This document shows, piece by piece, positions 24,546 through 32,681 of a stretch of DNA of 52,330 nucleotides. The DNA lies in the NCBI GenBank assembly GCA_044347755.1, contig JBIKUE010000018.1:1-52330 (forward strand). The letters run 5' to 3'. The position numbers and the translations under genes were made by a program. This stretch comes from M3007 sp044347755 (GTDB taxonomy: Bacteria > Bacteroidota > Bacteroidia > Chitinophagales > Saprospiraceae). Below the pieces are notes generated by a model that saw only the letters and a program-made list of their open reading frames with translations, searched no databases and had not been told where the DNA came from. Numbering within the stretch: the first letter of the stretch is position 1; every line of letters begins with the position of its first letter.

Positions 24546-25448
24546 TCAGGTATTGATTCCCTGGTCTTGCAGTGTTTGCCGCAACAGAGGCTCCAGTTCG
24601 GATCTTTGGGCTTCACTGCGGATACGTTTGGTGAGTTCATCATATAATTCCTGAGAAGGAATTTTGTCAATCTGATAGGTAAGCAGACTTACGAGCCGCG
24701 CATACCGTCTGCGTTGGTACCAGAACCAGCCAATAATAGCCATAGCAACCAAACCCAGTGCTATCAGCAATTGTTGGGCTTGCCGTTGAATAAAAGGCAC
24801 ATCCTTTCTGACCAGTTTTTCCACGCGGTTCAATATGGTATCAACTGTAGGTTGAAGCGCTTCACGTACCAGTGCGCGGGCCATCATTTGCGTACTGTCA
24901 TCCAGTGCGCCTCTTACTATGAGTTGCACTTTTTCTTTGGCAGTTTCGGCGTCAAAATCATCCAGGGCTTTCTGAATCATATCGCTCAGCGCAGATCGCG
25001 TTTGTTTTTTCAGGGTCCCGGTAGATTCTTCTATCAGACCAATCAAAAACTTTTTGAGCTCTTCGTCCTGAATATTGGCTTTCAAACCGTTTAGCCGAGC
25101 TTCCAGGGTTTGGCCAAGGGAATCCAATTGATGCCGGCTCATTCGTCCCAACGTGGCTATGGTTTGTTCAAGTTTGCGAAAATCAGGATTCAGGGTATCC
25201 ATAGCGCCCTTTAATCCCTTAATCAGGTTTTGGGAAATAAGTTGTGCGCTATCAGCAAAACCCAGGGCAGCTTGTCTGCTTGCCGATCGCAGCATACTGT
25301 CGATATGAGCCTGGTTGTTTGTTTTGAACCCCGACAAATCTGCGTTGTTAAGGTTTTTGCCAAGTATATTGCATTGGGAAAGTAGCAGGAGAAAAAAAAT
25401 GCTGCTCAGGAAAAGTATCCCGAAAGGGTAGAAAGACCGTTTTGTCAT
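24546..25448 (-). CDS. Putative lipoprotein with long helical domain and C-terminal membrane helix
   Basis: I start at the ATG at 25448: MTKRS, a hydrophobic segment, then LLLSQC, which fits a lipobox with Cys near residue 25. The product has 300 residues. Residues ~40-230 are predicted helical, with many charged and Gln/Asp residues (ADSAQLISQNLIKGLKGAMD). A transmembrane helix follows at ~245-262 (LLIALGLVAMAIIGWFWYQRRR), then a basic cytoplasmic-type tail. A lipid anchor plus a transmembrane helix is unusual, so the N-terminus may instead be an uncleaved signal anchor. I recognise no family. It is divergent from the six-TM gene at 25611. Confidence 0.75.
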   Translation of the reverse strand: MTKRSFYPFGILFLSSIFFLLLLSQCNILGKNLNNADLSGFKTNNQAHIDSMLRSASRQAALGFADSAQLISQNLIKGLKGAMDTLNPDFRKLEQTIATLGRMSRHQLDSLGQTLEARLNGLKANIQDEELKKFLIGLIEESTGTLKKQTRSALSDMIQKALDDFDAETAKEKVQLIVRGALDDSTQMMARALVREALQPTVDTILNRVEKLVRKDVPFIQRQAQQLLIALGLVAMAIIGWFWYQRRRYARLVSLLTYQIDKIPSQELYDELTKRIRSEAQRSELEPLLRQTLQDQGINT

Positions 25449-25565
25449 ATGGCCGGAAGGATTTTGTCCTACAAACCTCGGAATTTTGCCAGACAATCCA
25501 CCATCAATTCAAACAAACCCTGGTGGATTCTATCAAATCTCTTTCTGCAAAGCCCTTAAACAGGT

Positions 25566-25573
25566 TACTTTTG
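25566..25573 (+). promoter_or_regulatory. -7 element for the six-TM membrane protein gene
   Basis: TACTTTTG matches TAnnTTTG, 37 nt before the ATG at 25611. No exact TTTG was found at the right upstream distance. Confidence 0.35.
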
Positions 25574-25610
25574 TGGCTTCGATGGACTCCAAAACCAATC
25601 AAAATCAAGA

Positions 25611-26225
25611 ATGACTACGGATCTTTTGTTGGGTAGCCTGGCGTTAAGCCTATTGCATGGCGCCATTCCTAACCATTGGTTGCCCATTGTGGCCATTGGA
25701 AAAAAACAGGGCTGGACTGCCGGGAAAGCATCCAGGATTACCTTGTTGGCAGGTAGTGCGCATGCGCTCAGTACCGTATTGATCGGAATTTTAGTCAGTC
25801 TGGCAGGTTGGCAACTTGCCGCCTGGACAGCCTTCTTTATGGAAACGGCAGCCCCAACTTTATTGATTCTCTTAGGTCTTGTATTTATCTGGCGCCACTA
25901 TTATCACCAACACTTTCATCTGCATAAGCCGGTTTCTGAAAAATTGCCGGAAAAGCAATTGATCGTAGCCCTGGCTTCGGCCATGTTTCTTTCTCCTTGT
26001 TTGGAAATAGGCGCTTTTTTTCTGGTGGCAGGAAGCCACGGACTATGGGCCGTAATCAGCCTTTCTTTGCTCTATACCCTTACCACGGTTGGTGGTATGA
26101 TTGTTTGGGTGCAGTTGGTCTGGCACGGACTTAAGCTGGCTAATTCTCATGCCCTGGAACACTACGCAGGGATTATTTCTGGCGCGGTACTCATTCTGGC
26201 CGGCATTATTGGCTTTTTGCATTAA
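25611..26225 (+). CDS. Six-TM membrane protein with His-rich loop, possible metal transporter
   Basis: This 204-residue integral membrane protein has about six helices. A central cytoplasmic or periplasmic loop at residues 96-105 is very rich in histidine (RHYYHQHFHLHK). Conserved-looking polar motifs LLHGAIPNHWLP (helix 1) and GSAHALSTV (helix 2) resemble the H-x-x-x-P/AHA motifs of the NicO/UreH-like nickel-cobalt transporter superfamily. Export or import of a divalent cation is therefore a reasonable guess, not established. The stop codon TAA overlaps the arm of a perfect 18-bp inverted repeat that separates it from the convergent adhesin gene. Confidence 0.75.
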   Translation: MTTDLLLGSLALSLLHGAIPNHWLPIVAIGKKQGWTAGKASRITLLAGSAHALSTVLIGILVSLAGWQLAAWTAFFMETAAPTLLILLGLVFIWRHYYHQHFHLHKPVSEKLPEKQLIVALASAMFLSPCLEIGAFFLVAGSHGLWAVISLSLLYTLTTVGGMIVWVQLVWHGLKLANSHALEHYAGIISGAVLILAGIIGFLH

Positions 26226-26305
26226 CGGTGGACGGCTTACGGCTTGCGGTAGACGGCCTACGGTTGTCATCCACCGTAAGCCGTCCACCGTCTACCGTCC
26301 ACCGT
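26225..26305. terminator. Bidirectional palindrome between convergent genes
   Basis: ACGGTGGACGGCTTACGG (26225-26242) is perfectly complementary to 26274-26291, and the word CCGTCCACCGT is repeated again to 26304. The loop contains inverted GTAGACGG / CCGTCTAC-type copies. The element begins in the stop codon of the six-TM gene and ends 4 nt before the adhesin gene's stop. It is a likely terminator for both strands. Confidence 0.65.
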
Positions 26306-26308
26306 GTT

Positions 26309-29300
26309 CTATTCTTTTACGAACTTCAGACTCACCACTTTTCCGTTGGTTGTATGTACCAATAAAGCATACATGCCACCAGGAATATCAGCTACATGGA
26401 TGGGTTGGGCAATCTCATTCAAGGCAATTTCCTGTACCAGGCTGCCTCGTAGATCCACTATCTGGATGGCTAGAACATCCAAATCAATGATAACCAATTC
26501 AATATTGCTGCTGGTTGGGTTGGGCCACAGTTTTACACTGCCAGTTATTCCAGGCTCTGTTGTGCTTACCGTATTGGTAATAATTATCGGCGCCAATGCA
26601 GAAGTACATCCGTTTCCATCAGTGATGGTCAGGGTATAGGAGCCAACTCCCAGTCCGGTCAGGTCTTCAGTATTGGCAAAAGATTGACCGTTTTTATTCC
26701 ATTGATAGGTAAACGGGCCAACGCCAACTGTTGTTACCGAAATGGCGCCTACATTCTGGCCGTTTACATCGTTAAGGGTTTGGTCAATCAAAATATCTGA
26801 AGTTGGGAATACCGTAATGTTAAAGGAGCAGGTGCTTTTGTTACCTGAAACGTCGGTAGCTTCATAAACAACCACAGAGGTGCCTTCATCAAATACCGTT
26901 CCACTGGCCGGACCGCTGATCACTATCGGGGGACCAGCCACTCCACAGTTATCGCTTACGGAGGGAGGACCGTAACTGATAAAGCCCGGACCGCAGACCT
27001 GAATGTCGGTCTGACAAATCAATAAAGGAGGCTCTGCATCTGTAGCTATTATGCTGAAAGAAGTTGTGCTCAAACATCCATTGTTGTCTGTTACGGAAAG
27101 GGGATAAGTACCCACTCCAAAATTCCCGGGGATGCCGCCACCAGGCCAGGCGAAACTGTACGGAGGAGTGCCGCCATTCACCGTAACCTCTGCAGCACCA
27201 TCTGTATCATCCGGGCACAAAACGTTTTGAATGTTTATCACAGCAACCTCTAAAAGAGCTGGTTGGGTGATGGTTGTTGATTGACTTACGGAGCATCCGG
27301 CGCCGTCAGTGGCTACCACTGTGTAGGTTCCTACAGACAGGTTGGTAATGCTTTGTGTGGTTTCATTATTACTCCAGAGATAGGTAAATGGCAAAACACC
27401 ATTGCTTAGTGACACAGTGGCCTGGCCATTTGCGGATTCAAAGCAGCTGAGATTAACCGGGCTGATCGTTGCGCTCAATACGCAATTGAAAGCAGTAACA
27501 TTGACCGTTTGTTCAGCGGTACAACCATTCGCATCGGTGACCACTATAGTATATGCGCCAGGCGCAAGGCCGGAAATATTTGAAGTGGTTGCACCTGTAC
27601 TCCATAAGTATTGATATCCGGGAGTGCCACCCGTAGGATTGGCTTCCGCCGTGCCGTCAGAAGCTCCAATGGCAGAAACACCTGTGGCGGTAGCATTGGA
27701 TGAAAGTGCCAGGGGCTCTGTAATATTGATACTGAATACCGCCGAACAACCGGCTCCATCCAGAACGTTAACGGTGTAGCTGCCTGGAGCCAGGTTATTG
27801 ACACTTTGCGTGGTAGCTCCGTTAGACCAGATATAGGAAACCGGATTAGTTGCTCCATTCAAAGAAATAGACGCCAGACCATCATTGAAATTCTGACAGG
27901 AAACGTTTGTTGCAGAGATACTGCCGTTCAAATTACATCCAAAGGCATTCACTGTTACAGTTTCTGTTGAAGAACATCCGTTCGCGTCTGTTACAACTAC
28001 CGTAATAGGACCAGGCGTCAAATTGCTTATGGTTTGTGTAGTAGTGCCATTACTCCAAAGGTAAGTATACCCGGCTGTTCCTCCTGTTGGGTTGGCTGTT
28101 GCTGTTCCATCATTCGCACCATTGGCTGTTTCGCCAGTGGCGCTGGCATTGGCAATCAAATGATCGGGTTGGGTAATGGTGATGGAAAGCGAAGTGTCGC
28201 ATCCTTCGCCATCCGTTACAGATACCTGATAGGTGCCGGCAATCAGGTTGTTTACGGTTGCCGTAGTGTCGCCGGTGCTCCAGGCAAATAGATAGCTGCC
28301 ATTTCCGCCGCCACCAGCCACGGTTGCAGATCCGTTACTGCCGTTAAAACAGCTTACGTCTTGCTTAGCACTCACACTAGCGGTAACAGGAGGGGATAAT
28401 TTTACCACCACACTATCCAGGCTGGTACAGCCATTGTCGATATTGGTGATTTTCAGGAAATACTTTCCTATGCTATCTACCACTGGTGTAAGGGTAGTGT
28501 CGCCCGAAACAATATGTCCGCCTTCTTTGGCTGTCCATAAATACTTGAAGTTTGGACCTTGGGACGAAGGCGTAGCATTTAGCTGGATGCTGGCGTTATT
28601 GCAGTTCAAATTTGATGGGTGGACTATGCTGTCGAATGGAATAGTGGTGTTTTCTATTACATTGACTACAGCAGAAGAGGTACATCCGTTTACAGTACCA
28701 GTTACCACCAGAGTAAAGGTGCCGGGTTCGTAAGTGACTGCATTTTGCAGGTTTGAATTAAGGTTAATGCCGGTCCAGGCGTAGGTCACGTTGGGTGCAG
28801 CAGGAGAATTTCCGGATAGGGTTACAGAATCCGCCACACAGGTTAATTGCCCTGAAGCAAAGGCTGAGGCGCCGGGAGGGGTTGTGTTAGAAATAACTGA
28901 AATGGTATCATATCCAATACAACCGTTTGCCGGATTGGTTACCGTGCCAAAATAATCGCCACCAACCGTAACATCGGGGTTGGGGATATTGGAAGAAAAG
29001 CCGTTTGGCCCGGTCCAACCATAAACCGCATTAGGTACATTGCTGGTCAGGTTAAGGGATACCGTGGTGACTAGGCAGGTTAAAGAACCGGATACCGAAC
29101 CGTTTGCAGCAGGTTGAGCAAAGTCACTATTTACCGTTGCGACGGCCGTTTTAGTGCAGCCATTTTCCGGATTAGTAACCGTTAGTGTGTAAATTCCGGA
29201 CGCAAAAACTTCCGGGTTTTGTTGATTTTGGTTGCTGGGGGTAATGCCAGGCCCCGTCCATTGGTAGGTTACGCCGGGTGTGGTAGAGTTGCCGCTAAGG

Positions 29301-30658
29301 GTAATCTGTGGTGTACTGCAGGTGATGGTACCGCCGCTTGCGGAGGCATTGGGTGGATCAATCTGGCAACCCGGGGTTACGGAGGCAGAAGCGGTACACC
29401 CGTTGATCGTGTTGGTTACGGTGAGCACGTAGGTTCCGCACTGGTTCACTGATGGTGTAAGCGTATTATTGCCGGAAACAATATTGCCGTTGGTGGTCGT
29501 CCACAAATAAGTGAAATTGTTGCCTGTAGAGGAGCCTTCGCCGGATAGTTGTACCTGCGGCGAGAAGCAGTTTAATTCTGACGGGGCGCTTGCAACAGCC
29601 TGAGGTGGCGTTGTGTTTCCCGGGATATTAACGGTAACTGCTTTGGTGCAGCCATTGTTGTCCGTTCCGGTTACCGTATATGTTCCAGCCGTATTAAAGG
29701 TTGCGGTTTCTCCAGTTTGCCCGTCAGACCATAGAAAAGTATATCCGGGGGTGCCGCCACTGGCGGAAGCTGTGGCTGTAGCACTGGAAACACAGGTTAC
29801 AGAGCCGGAAACCGTAGCGCTCAGGTTGAGCGCAGGCGGTTGGGTAAGCGTAGCCGAAGCGGTGGCAGTACCACTGCCACCTGCACCGGTAACCGTTACC
29901 GTATACGTGCCAGCAGCCAGATTGATGGCCGTTTGAGAGGTTTGGCCGCCGGTCCATGCATAGGTATAAGGAGGAGTGCCACCACCTGGCTCAACCGTAA
30001 GGCTGCCATTATTGCCCCCAAAACAGGAAGGGTTGATCGGGTTGGTGATCTCAGCTGTCACAGGAGGTGGCCCTGCAAAACTGAAGGTAATATCGCTCCA
30101 AACTGCTTTGTCGCCACCCGTGCCTCCCGTTCCGTTGCACATGTTGCCGATGAAATACGCTTTAATCGTGTTGCCATTCATGCTTGCAGGCGATTTCCAT
30201 TGGAAGTCCCAAGAAACCGATCCACCGGCAAAGTTTTTGCCGGTTCGTTGCTCTATATATTCCCTGTTTTGAAGATCCTCTGTTCCGGTACCATTGCCCA
30301 TAATATTGATCAGATCTCCGCAATCGGCATTACTACCGTCCACAACTACCAACTGGAATCCGGCTTTAACCGGATTGCCGGAAGTGGAAGTGATCTTAAG
30401 GTTGATGTCATAAGTAGTCTCAGGACTTGCAGTAGTCGGGAAGCCGGTAACTTCTACTGTTCCGGTATAATTTCCACCACTATGGCAGTCATTACAGTTG
30501 CCATTGAATGGGGCGCCGGTTTTTCCGGTTGGCGGATTACCATTGTTGGCAAGCCAAACCAGGGAGCCAAGTAATAATCCAGTGATGGGTAGCAGGCGGG
30601 ATTGTTGAAATTTTTTCACGCGGTGAAATTGTTTGCTGTGAACAGAAAAGGGCAACAT
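26309..30658 (-). CDS. Giant SprB-repeat adhesin with choice-of-anchor V-like, HYR and T9SS domains
   Basis: This 1449-residue protein is exported by T9SS (C-terminal domain ~1375-1449: LWPNPTSSNIELV, IPGGMYALLVH). An N-terminal hydrophobic segment (ITGLLLGSLVWLA) acts as the signal. Next comes a domain like choice-of-anchor V (~40-210) containing CNDCH, a heme-c type CXXCH motif. About fourteen SprB/Ig-like repeats follow (YLWSNGTTTQTISNL, GTYTVTVT), then one HYR domain near 1230 (SDNCGVAGPP). SprB-type proteins serve as surface adhesins, in gliding species the moving adhesin. I keep the ATG at 30658; a GTG at 30619 would give a shorter and equally good signal peptide (MKKFQQ). Confidence 0.92.
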   Translation of the reverse strand: MLPFSVHSKQFHRVKKFQQSRLLPITGLLLGSLVWLANNGNPPTGKTGAPFNGNCNDCHSGGNYTGTVEVTGFPTTASPETTYDINLKITSTSGNPVKAGFQLVVVDGSNADCGDLINIMGNGTGTEDLQNREYIEQRTGKNFAGGSVSWDFQWKSPASMNGNTIKAYFIGNMCNGTGGTGGDKAVWSDITFSFAGPPPVTAEITNPINPSCFGGNNGSLTVEPGGGTPPYTYAWTGGQTSQTAINLAAGTYTVTVTGAGGSGTATASATLTQPPALNLSATVSGSVTCVSSATATASASGGTPGYTFLWSDGQTGETATFNTAGTYTVTGTDNNGCTKAVTVNIPGNTTPPQAVASAPSELNCFSPQVQLSGEGSSTGNNFTYLWTTTNGNIVSGNNTLTPSVNQCGTYVLTVTNTINGCTASASVTPGCQIDPPNASASGGTITCSTPQITLSGNSTTPGVTYQWTGPGITPSNQNQQNPEVFASGIYTLTVTNPENGCTKTAVATVNSDFAQPAANGSVSGSLTCLVTTVSLNLTSNVPNAVYGWTGPNGFSSNIPNPDVTVGGDYFGTVTNPANGCIGYDTISVISNTTPPGASAFASGQLTCVADSVTLSGNSPAAPNVTYAWTGINLNSNLQNAVTYEPGTFTLVVTGTVNGCTSSAVVNVIENTTIPFDSIVHPSNLNCNNASIQLNATPSSQGPNFKYLWTAKEGGHIVSGDTTLTPVVDSIGKYFLKITNIDNGCTSLDSVVVKLSPPVTASVSAKQDVSCFNGSNGSATVAGGGGNGSYLFAWSTGDTTATVNNLIAGTYQVSVTDGEGCDTSLSITITQPDHLIANASATGETANGANDGTATANPTGGTAGYTYLWSNGTTTQTISNLTPGPITVVVTDANGCSSTETVTVNAFGCNLNGSISATNVSCQNFNDGLASISLNGATNPVSYIWSNGATTQSVNNLAPGSYTVNVLDGAGCSAVFSINITEPLALSSNATATGVSAIGASDGTAEANPTGGTPGYQYLWSTGATTSNISGLAPGAYTIVVTDANGCTAEQTVNVTAFNCVLSATISPVNLSCFESANGQATVSLSNGVLPFTYLWSNNETTQSITNLSVGTYTVVATDGAGCSVSQSTTITQPALLEVAVINIQNVLCPDDTDGAAEVTVNGGTPPYSFAWPGGGIPGNFGVGTYPLSVTDNNGCLSTTSFSIIATDAEPPLLICQTDIQVCGPGFISYGPPSVSDNCGVAGPPIVISGPASGTVFDEGTSVVVYEATDVSGNKSTCSFNITVFPTSDILIDQTLNDVNGQNVGAISVTTVGVGPFTYQWNKNGQSFANTEDLTGLGVGSYTLTITDGNGCTSALAPIIITNTVSTTEPGITGSVKLWPNPTSSNIELVIIDLDVLAIQIVDLRGSLVQEIALNEIAQPIHVADIPGGMYALLVHTTNGKVVSLKFVKE

Positions 30659-30784
30659 GCGCAGTACATGTCACCGGTTTTCAGGAATTTACCTTTGCTT
30701 TTCTGATTGGAAGAGGGGCTATTGCTTTTTTGAGATACCGGCAACAACTAAGTTGCAGATCGCGATGGGATAAACCATTTTTAG

Positions 30785-30807
30785 TCAAAGTAGTTTTGCT
30801 ACTTTGA
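30785..30807. terminator. Palindrome downstream of nadA
   Basis: TCAAAGTAG (30785-30793), loop TTTTG, CTACTTTGA (30799-30807): a perfect 9-bp stem in the 210-nt gap between nadA and the adhesin start, both on the minus strand. It lacks a flanking U-run, so it may be a weak terminator or a protein-binding palindrome upstream of the adhesin. Confidence 0.4.
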
Positions 30808-30868
30808 GACATTTAGTAAGGAATGTATGTTTTGAGCCAACCAGGTGATTTTAGAACCGCCGGCACGA

Positions 30869-31882
30869 TCAGGTAGCAATGAGGCCAGCTTGTGCTGAAA
30901 TTTCCAGCATTCGATCAATGGATGCCCGACCCTGTTGAATAACCCAGTCCGGAAGGATAATTTCCGGGAGTTCGTATTCCATGCACAAATAAAGCTTCTC
31001 CATTGTATTTCGCTTCATGTGCGGGCAATCATTACAAGCACAGTTATTATTCGGAGGCGCCGGGATAAAGGTTTTATGTGGACTGGCTTTTTCCATTTGG
31101 TGCAAAATGCCGGCTTCTGTGGCCACTATGTATTCAGTAGCGGAGTCGTTGATGGTATATTTCAATAATCCGGTTGTGCTGCCGATATAGTCGGCCATAT
31201 CTAAAATATGCGCTTCACATTCCGGGTGTGCAATAAATTTTGCGTTAGGGTGCCGTTGCCGGAGTTTTACAATTCGTTCGTGACTAAATATCTCGTGAAC
31301 CATGCAAGCGCCATTCCAAAGGATCATGTCGCGGCCGGTTTTTTTGATCAGATAAGCCCCCAGGTTTTTATCCGGAGCAAAAATAATGGGCTGATCTTTT
31401 GGTATACTTTCGATAATGGCCACCGCATTCGTGCTGGTGCAACAAATATCGGTTAGGGTTTTCAACTCCGCGGTACAGTTGATATAGCTTACCACCAGGT
31501 GGTCAGGATGTTTCTCCTTAAATTTTTTGAACAGTGCAGGCGGGCAGGAATCTGCCAGTGAGCACCCTGCCTTGAGATCAGGCAATAGCACTTTTTTGTG
31601 GGGGCTTAGCATTTTAGCGGTTTCTGCCATGAAGTGTACTCCGGCAAAAACAATGATCTCTGCATCCGTACTGGCCGCTTTCTGCGATAATCCAAGTGAG
31701 TCACCTATGTAATCAGCAATGTCTTGTATTTCGGACTCCTGATAATAGTGTGCCAGAATAATCGCGTTTTTTTCACGTTTCAGCCGATTAATCTCGGCTG
31801 CCAGATCAAGCGTAGGGTCGACATCCAGATCTAAAAACCCTTTTTTATTCAAATTTTCAGTGGCGTTGTGTAGATCAGACAT
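30869..31882 (-). CDS. nadA: Quinolinate synthase NadA
   Basis: This 337-residue enzyme condenses iminoaspartate with dihydroxyacetone phosphate to quinolinate, the first committed intermediate of de novo NAD synthesis. The three expected [4Fe-4S] ligand regions are present: DLKAGCSLADSC, ILWNGACMVHE and NNNCACNDCPHMKRNT. The substrate-binding AHYYQ motif follows the N-terminus. The length and all motifs are normal for the family; the protein is cytoplasmic. The upstream DNA is a G-rich tandem repeat (31906-31960), so the promoter must lie in or beyond that array. nadB is not in the window. Confidence 0.96.
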   Translation of the reverse strand: MSDLHNATENLNKKGFLDLDVDPTLDLAAEINRLKREKNAIILAHYYQESEIQDIADYIGDSLGLSQKAASTDAEIIVFAGVHFMAETAKMLSPHKKVLLPDLKAGCSLADSCPPALFKKFKEKHPDHLVVSYINCTAELKTLTDICCTSTNAVAIIESIPKDQPIIFAPDKNLGAYLIKKTGRDMILWNGACMVHEIFSHERIVKLRQRHPNAKFIAHPECEAHILDMADYIGSTTGLLKYTINDSATEYIVATEAGILHQMEKASPHKTFIPAPPNNNCACNDCPHMKRNTMEKLYLCMEYELPEIILPDWVIQQGRASIDRMLEISAQAGLIAT

Positions 31883-31905
31883 GGGTTGTGTTTGTGGGTT
31901 TGTGA

Positions 31906-31960
31906 GGTTTATGGGGTTTATGGGGGTTTATGGGGGTTTATGGGTTTATGGGGGTTTATA
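31906..31960 (-). repeat. G-rich 10-11 bp tandem repeat upstream of nadA
   Basis: Five to six imperfect units of GTTTATGGGG lie 24-78 nt upstream of the nadA start. They form G-runs on the plus strand and C-runs on the template-equivalent strand. Copy-number changes would move any promoter relative to nadA. Confidence 0.8.
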
Positions 31961-32019
31961 GAGTCCTTAGATCATAGGAGTCATGATGAACCATCTGGTC
32001 AAAGTCCAAAAATGCACTA

Positions 32020-32041
32020 AGCCGAACGTCAACTCAAACAC
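32020..32041 (-). repeat. Dispersed 22-nt intergenic word, single copy
   Basis: The complement reads GTGTTTGAGTTGACGTTCGG followed by CT. It differs by one base from the words at 37421-37442 and 52117-52138 and their inverted partner. It overlaps the last codons and TGA stop of the gene at 32034. Confidence 0.8.
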
Positions 32042-32516
32042 TCGTCAACACATCCACCAGTGTTTTGATGGCGATAAATATGGGCTCTCGGCCTTCTTTA
32101 CTGACCAGGGCGTCAGGGTCATCTTCACTTTCAAGCACTGCTTCTTCTGCAAAGGCGAGCAAATCTTCCTGAGTGGTATCTTCAAAAAAAGGATTCAGTC
32201 GATCACGGAATTTTTTGGCGGTGGAAGCCTCCAGGATGGCATAGTTTTTTTCCTCTGCTTCACCAATTTCATCCTCCGAAACTGATCCGACGGGTCCGTT
32301 TACCTTTTCATTGGATTTCCATGCGATCAGTGCCAGATATTGAAGATAACCACGTTCATCTTCTGTAAGTAACTCGAACTCTTCACTGAACAACCAGGCA
32401 AATATCACCGGTTGGGCTTCTGCAAATGCTTCCATTTGCTGCTCGTATTGTTCATCTGAGTAATTCTCCAGCGCTTCAATTGTGGAATCGATGTCTTTTT
32501 CGGAAACAAATTTCAT
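32034..32516 (-). CDS. Acidic protein of unknown function
   Basis: This 160-residue protein is rich in Glu/Asp and mostly alpha-helical (SEKDIDSTIEALENYSDEQY, EEKNYAILEAS). It has no signal peptide or membrane segment and is probably cytoplasmic. I do not recognise the family. The last residues (TSV) and the stop codon are read from a dispersed intergenic repeat word, so its original C-terminus may have been trimmed or replaced. A possible -7 element TAGTTTTG (complement of 32556-32563) lies 40 nt upstream of the ATG. Confidence 0.75.
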   Translation of the reverse strand: MKFVSEKDIDSTIEALENYSDEQYEQQMEAFAEAQPVIFAWLFSEEFELLTEDERGYLQYLALIAWKSNEKVNGPVGSVSEDEIGEAEEKNYAILEASTAKKFRDRLNPFFEDTTQEDLLAFAEEAVLESEDDPDALVSKEGREPIFIAIKTLVDVLTSV

Positions 32517-32654
32517 GTTGGATCAATGGAATGAAGGTGTGGTTCATTCGAGTGGCAAAACTACGGCTTCCGGTTCGACTGAACGTCTTTGCGAAAAAAA
32601 AATGCCTTAATATGCCAAACAGGATAAAAATAACGTCTGAAGCTTCAGGCCGTT

Positions 32655-32662
32655 TAATTTTG
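32655..32662 (+). promoter_or_regulatory. -7 element for the M14 carboxypeptidase gene
   Basis: TAATTTTG matches TAnnTTTG, 19 nt before the ATG at 32682. The -33 region is not obvious. Confidence 0.4.
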
Positions 32663-32681
32663 CCTCAAATTTTACATACAC

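Noticed and set aside
29840..30574. 244-residue plus-strand frame inside the adhesin gene
   Set aside because: It is the antisense of repetitive SprB-type coding sequence and has Arg/Gly/Ser-rich low-complexity composition.
31883..32019. Possible riboswitch or regulatory leader upstream of nadA
   Set aside because: The region is dominated by a G-rich tandem repeat, and no known riboswitch fold or NadR/NiaR-type site could be recognised.
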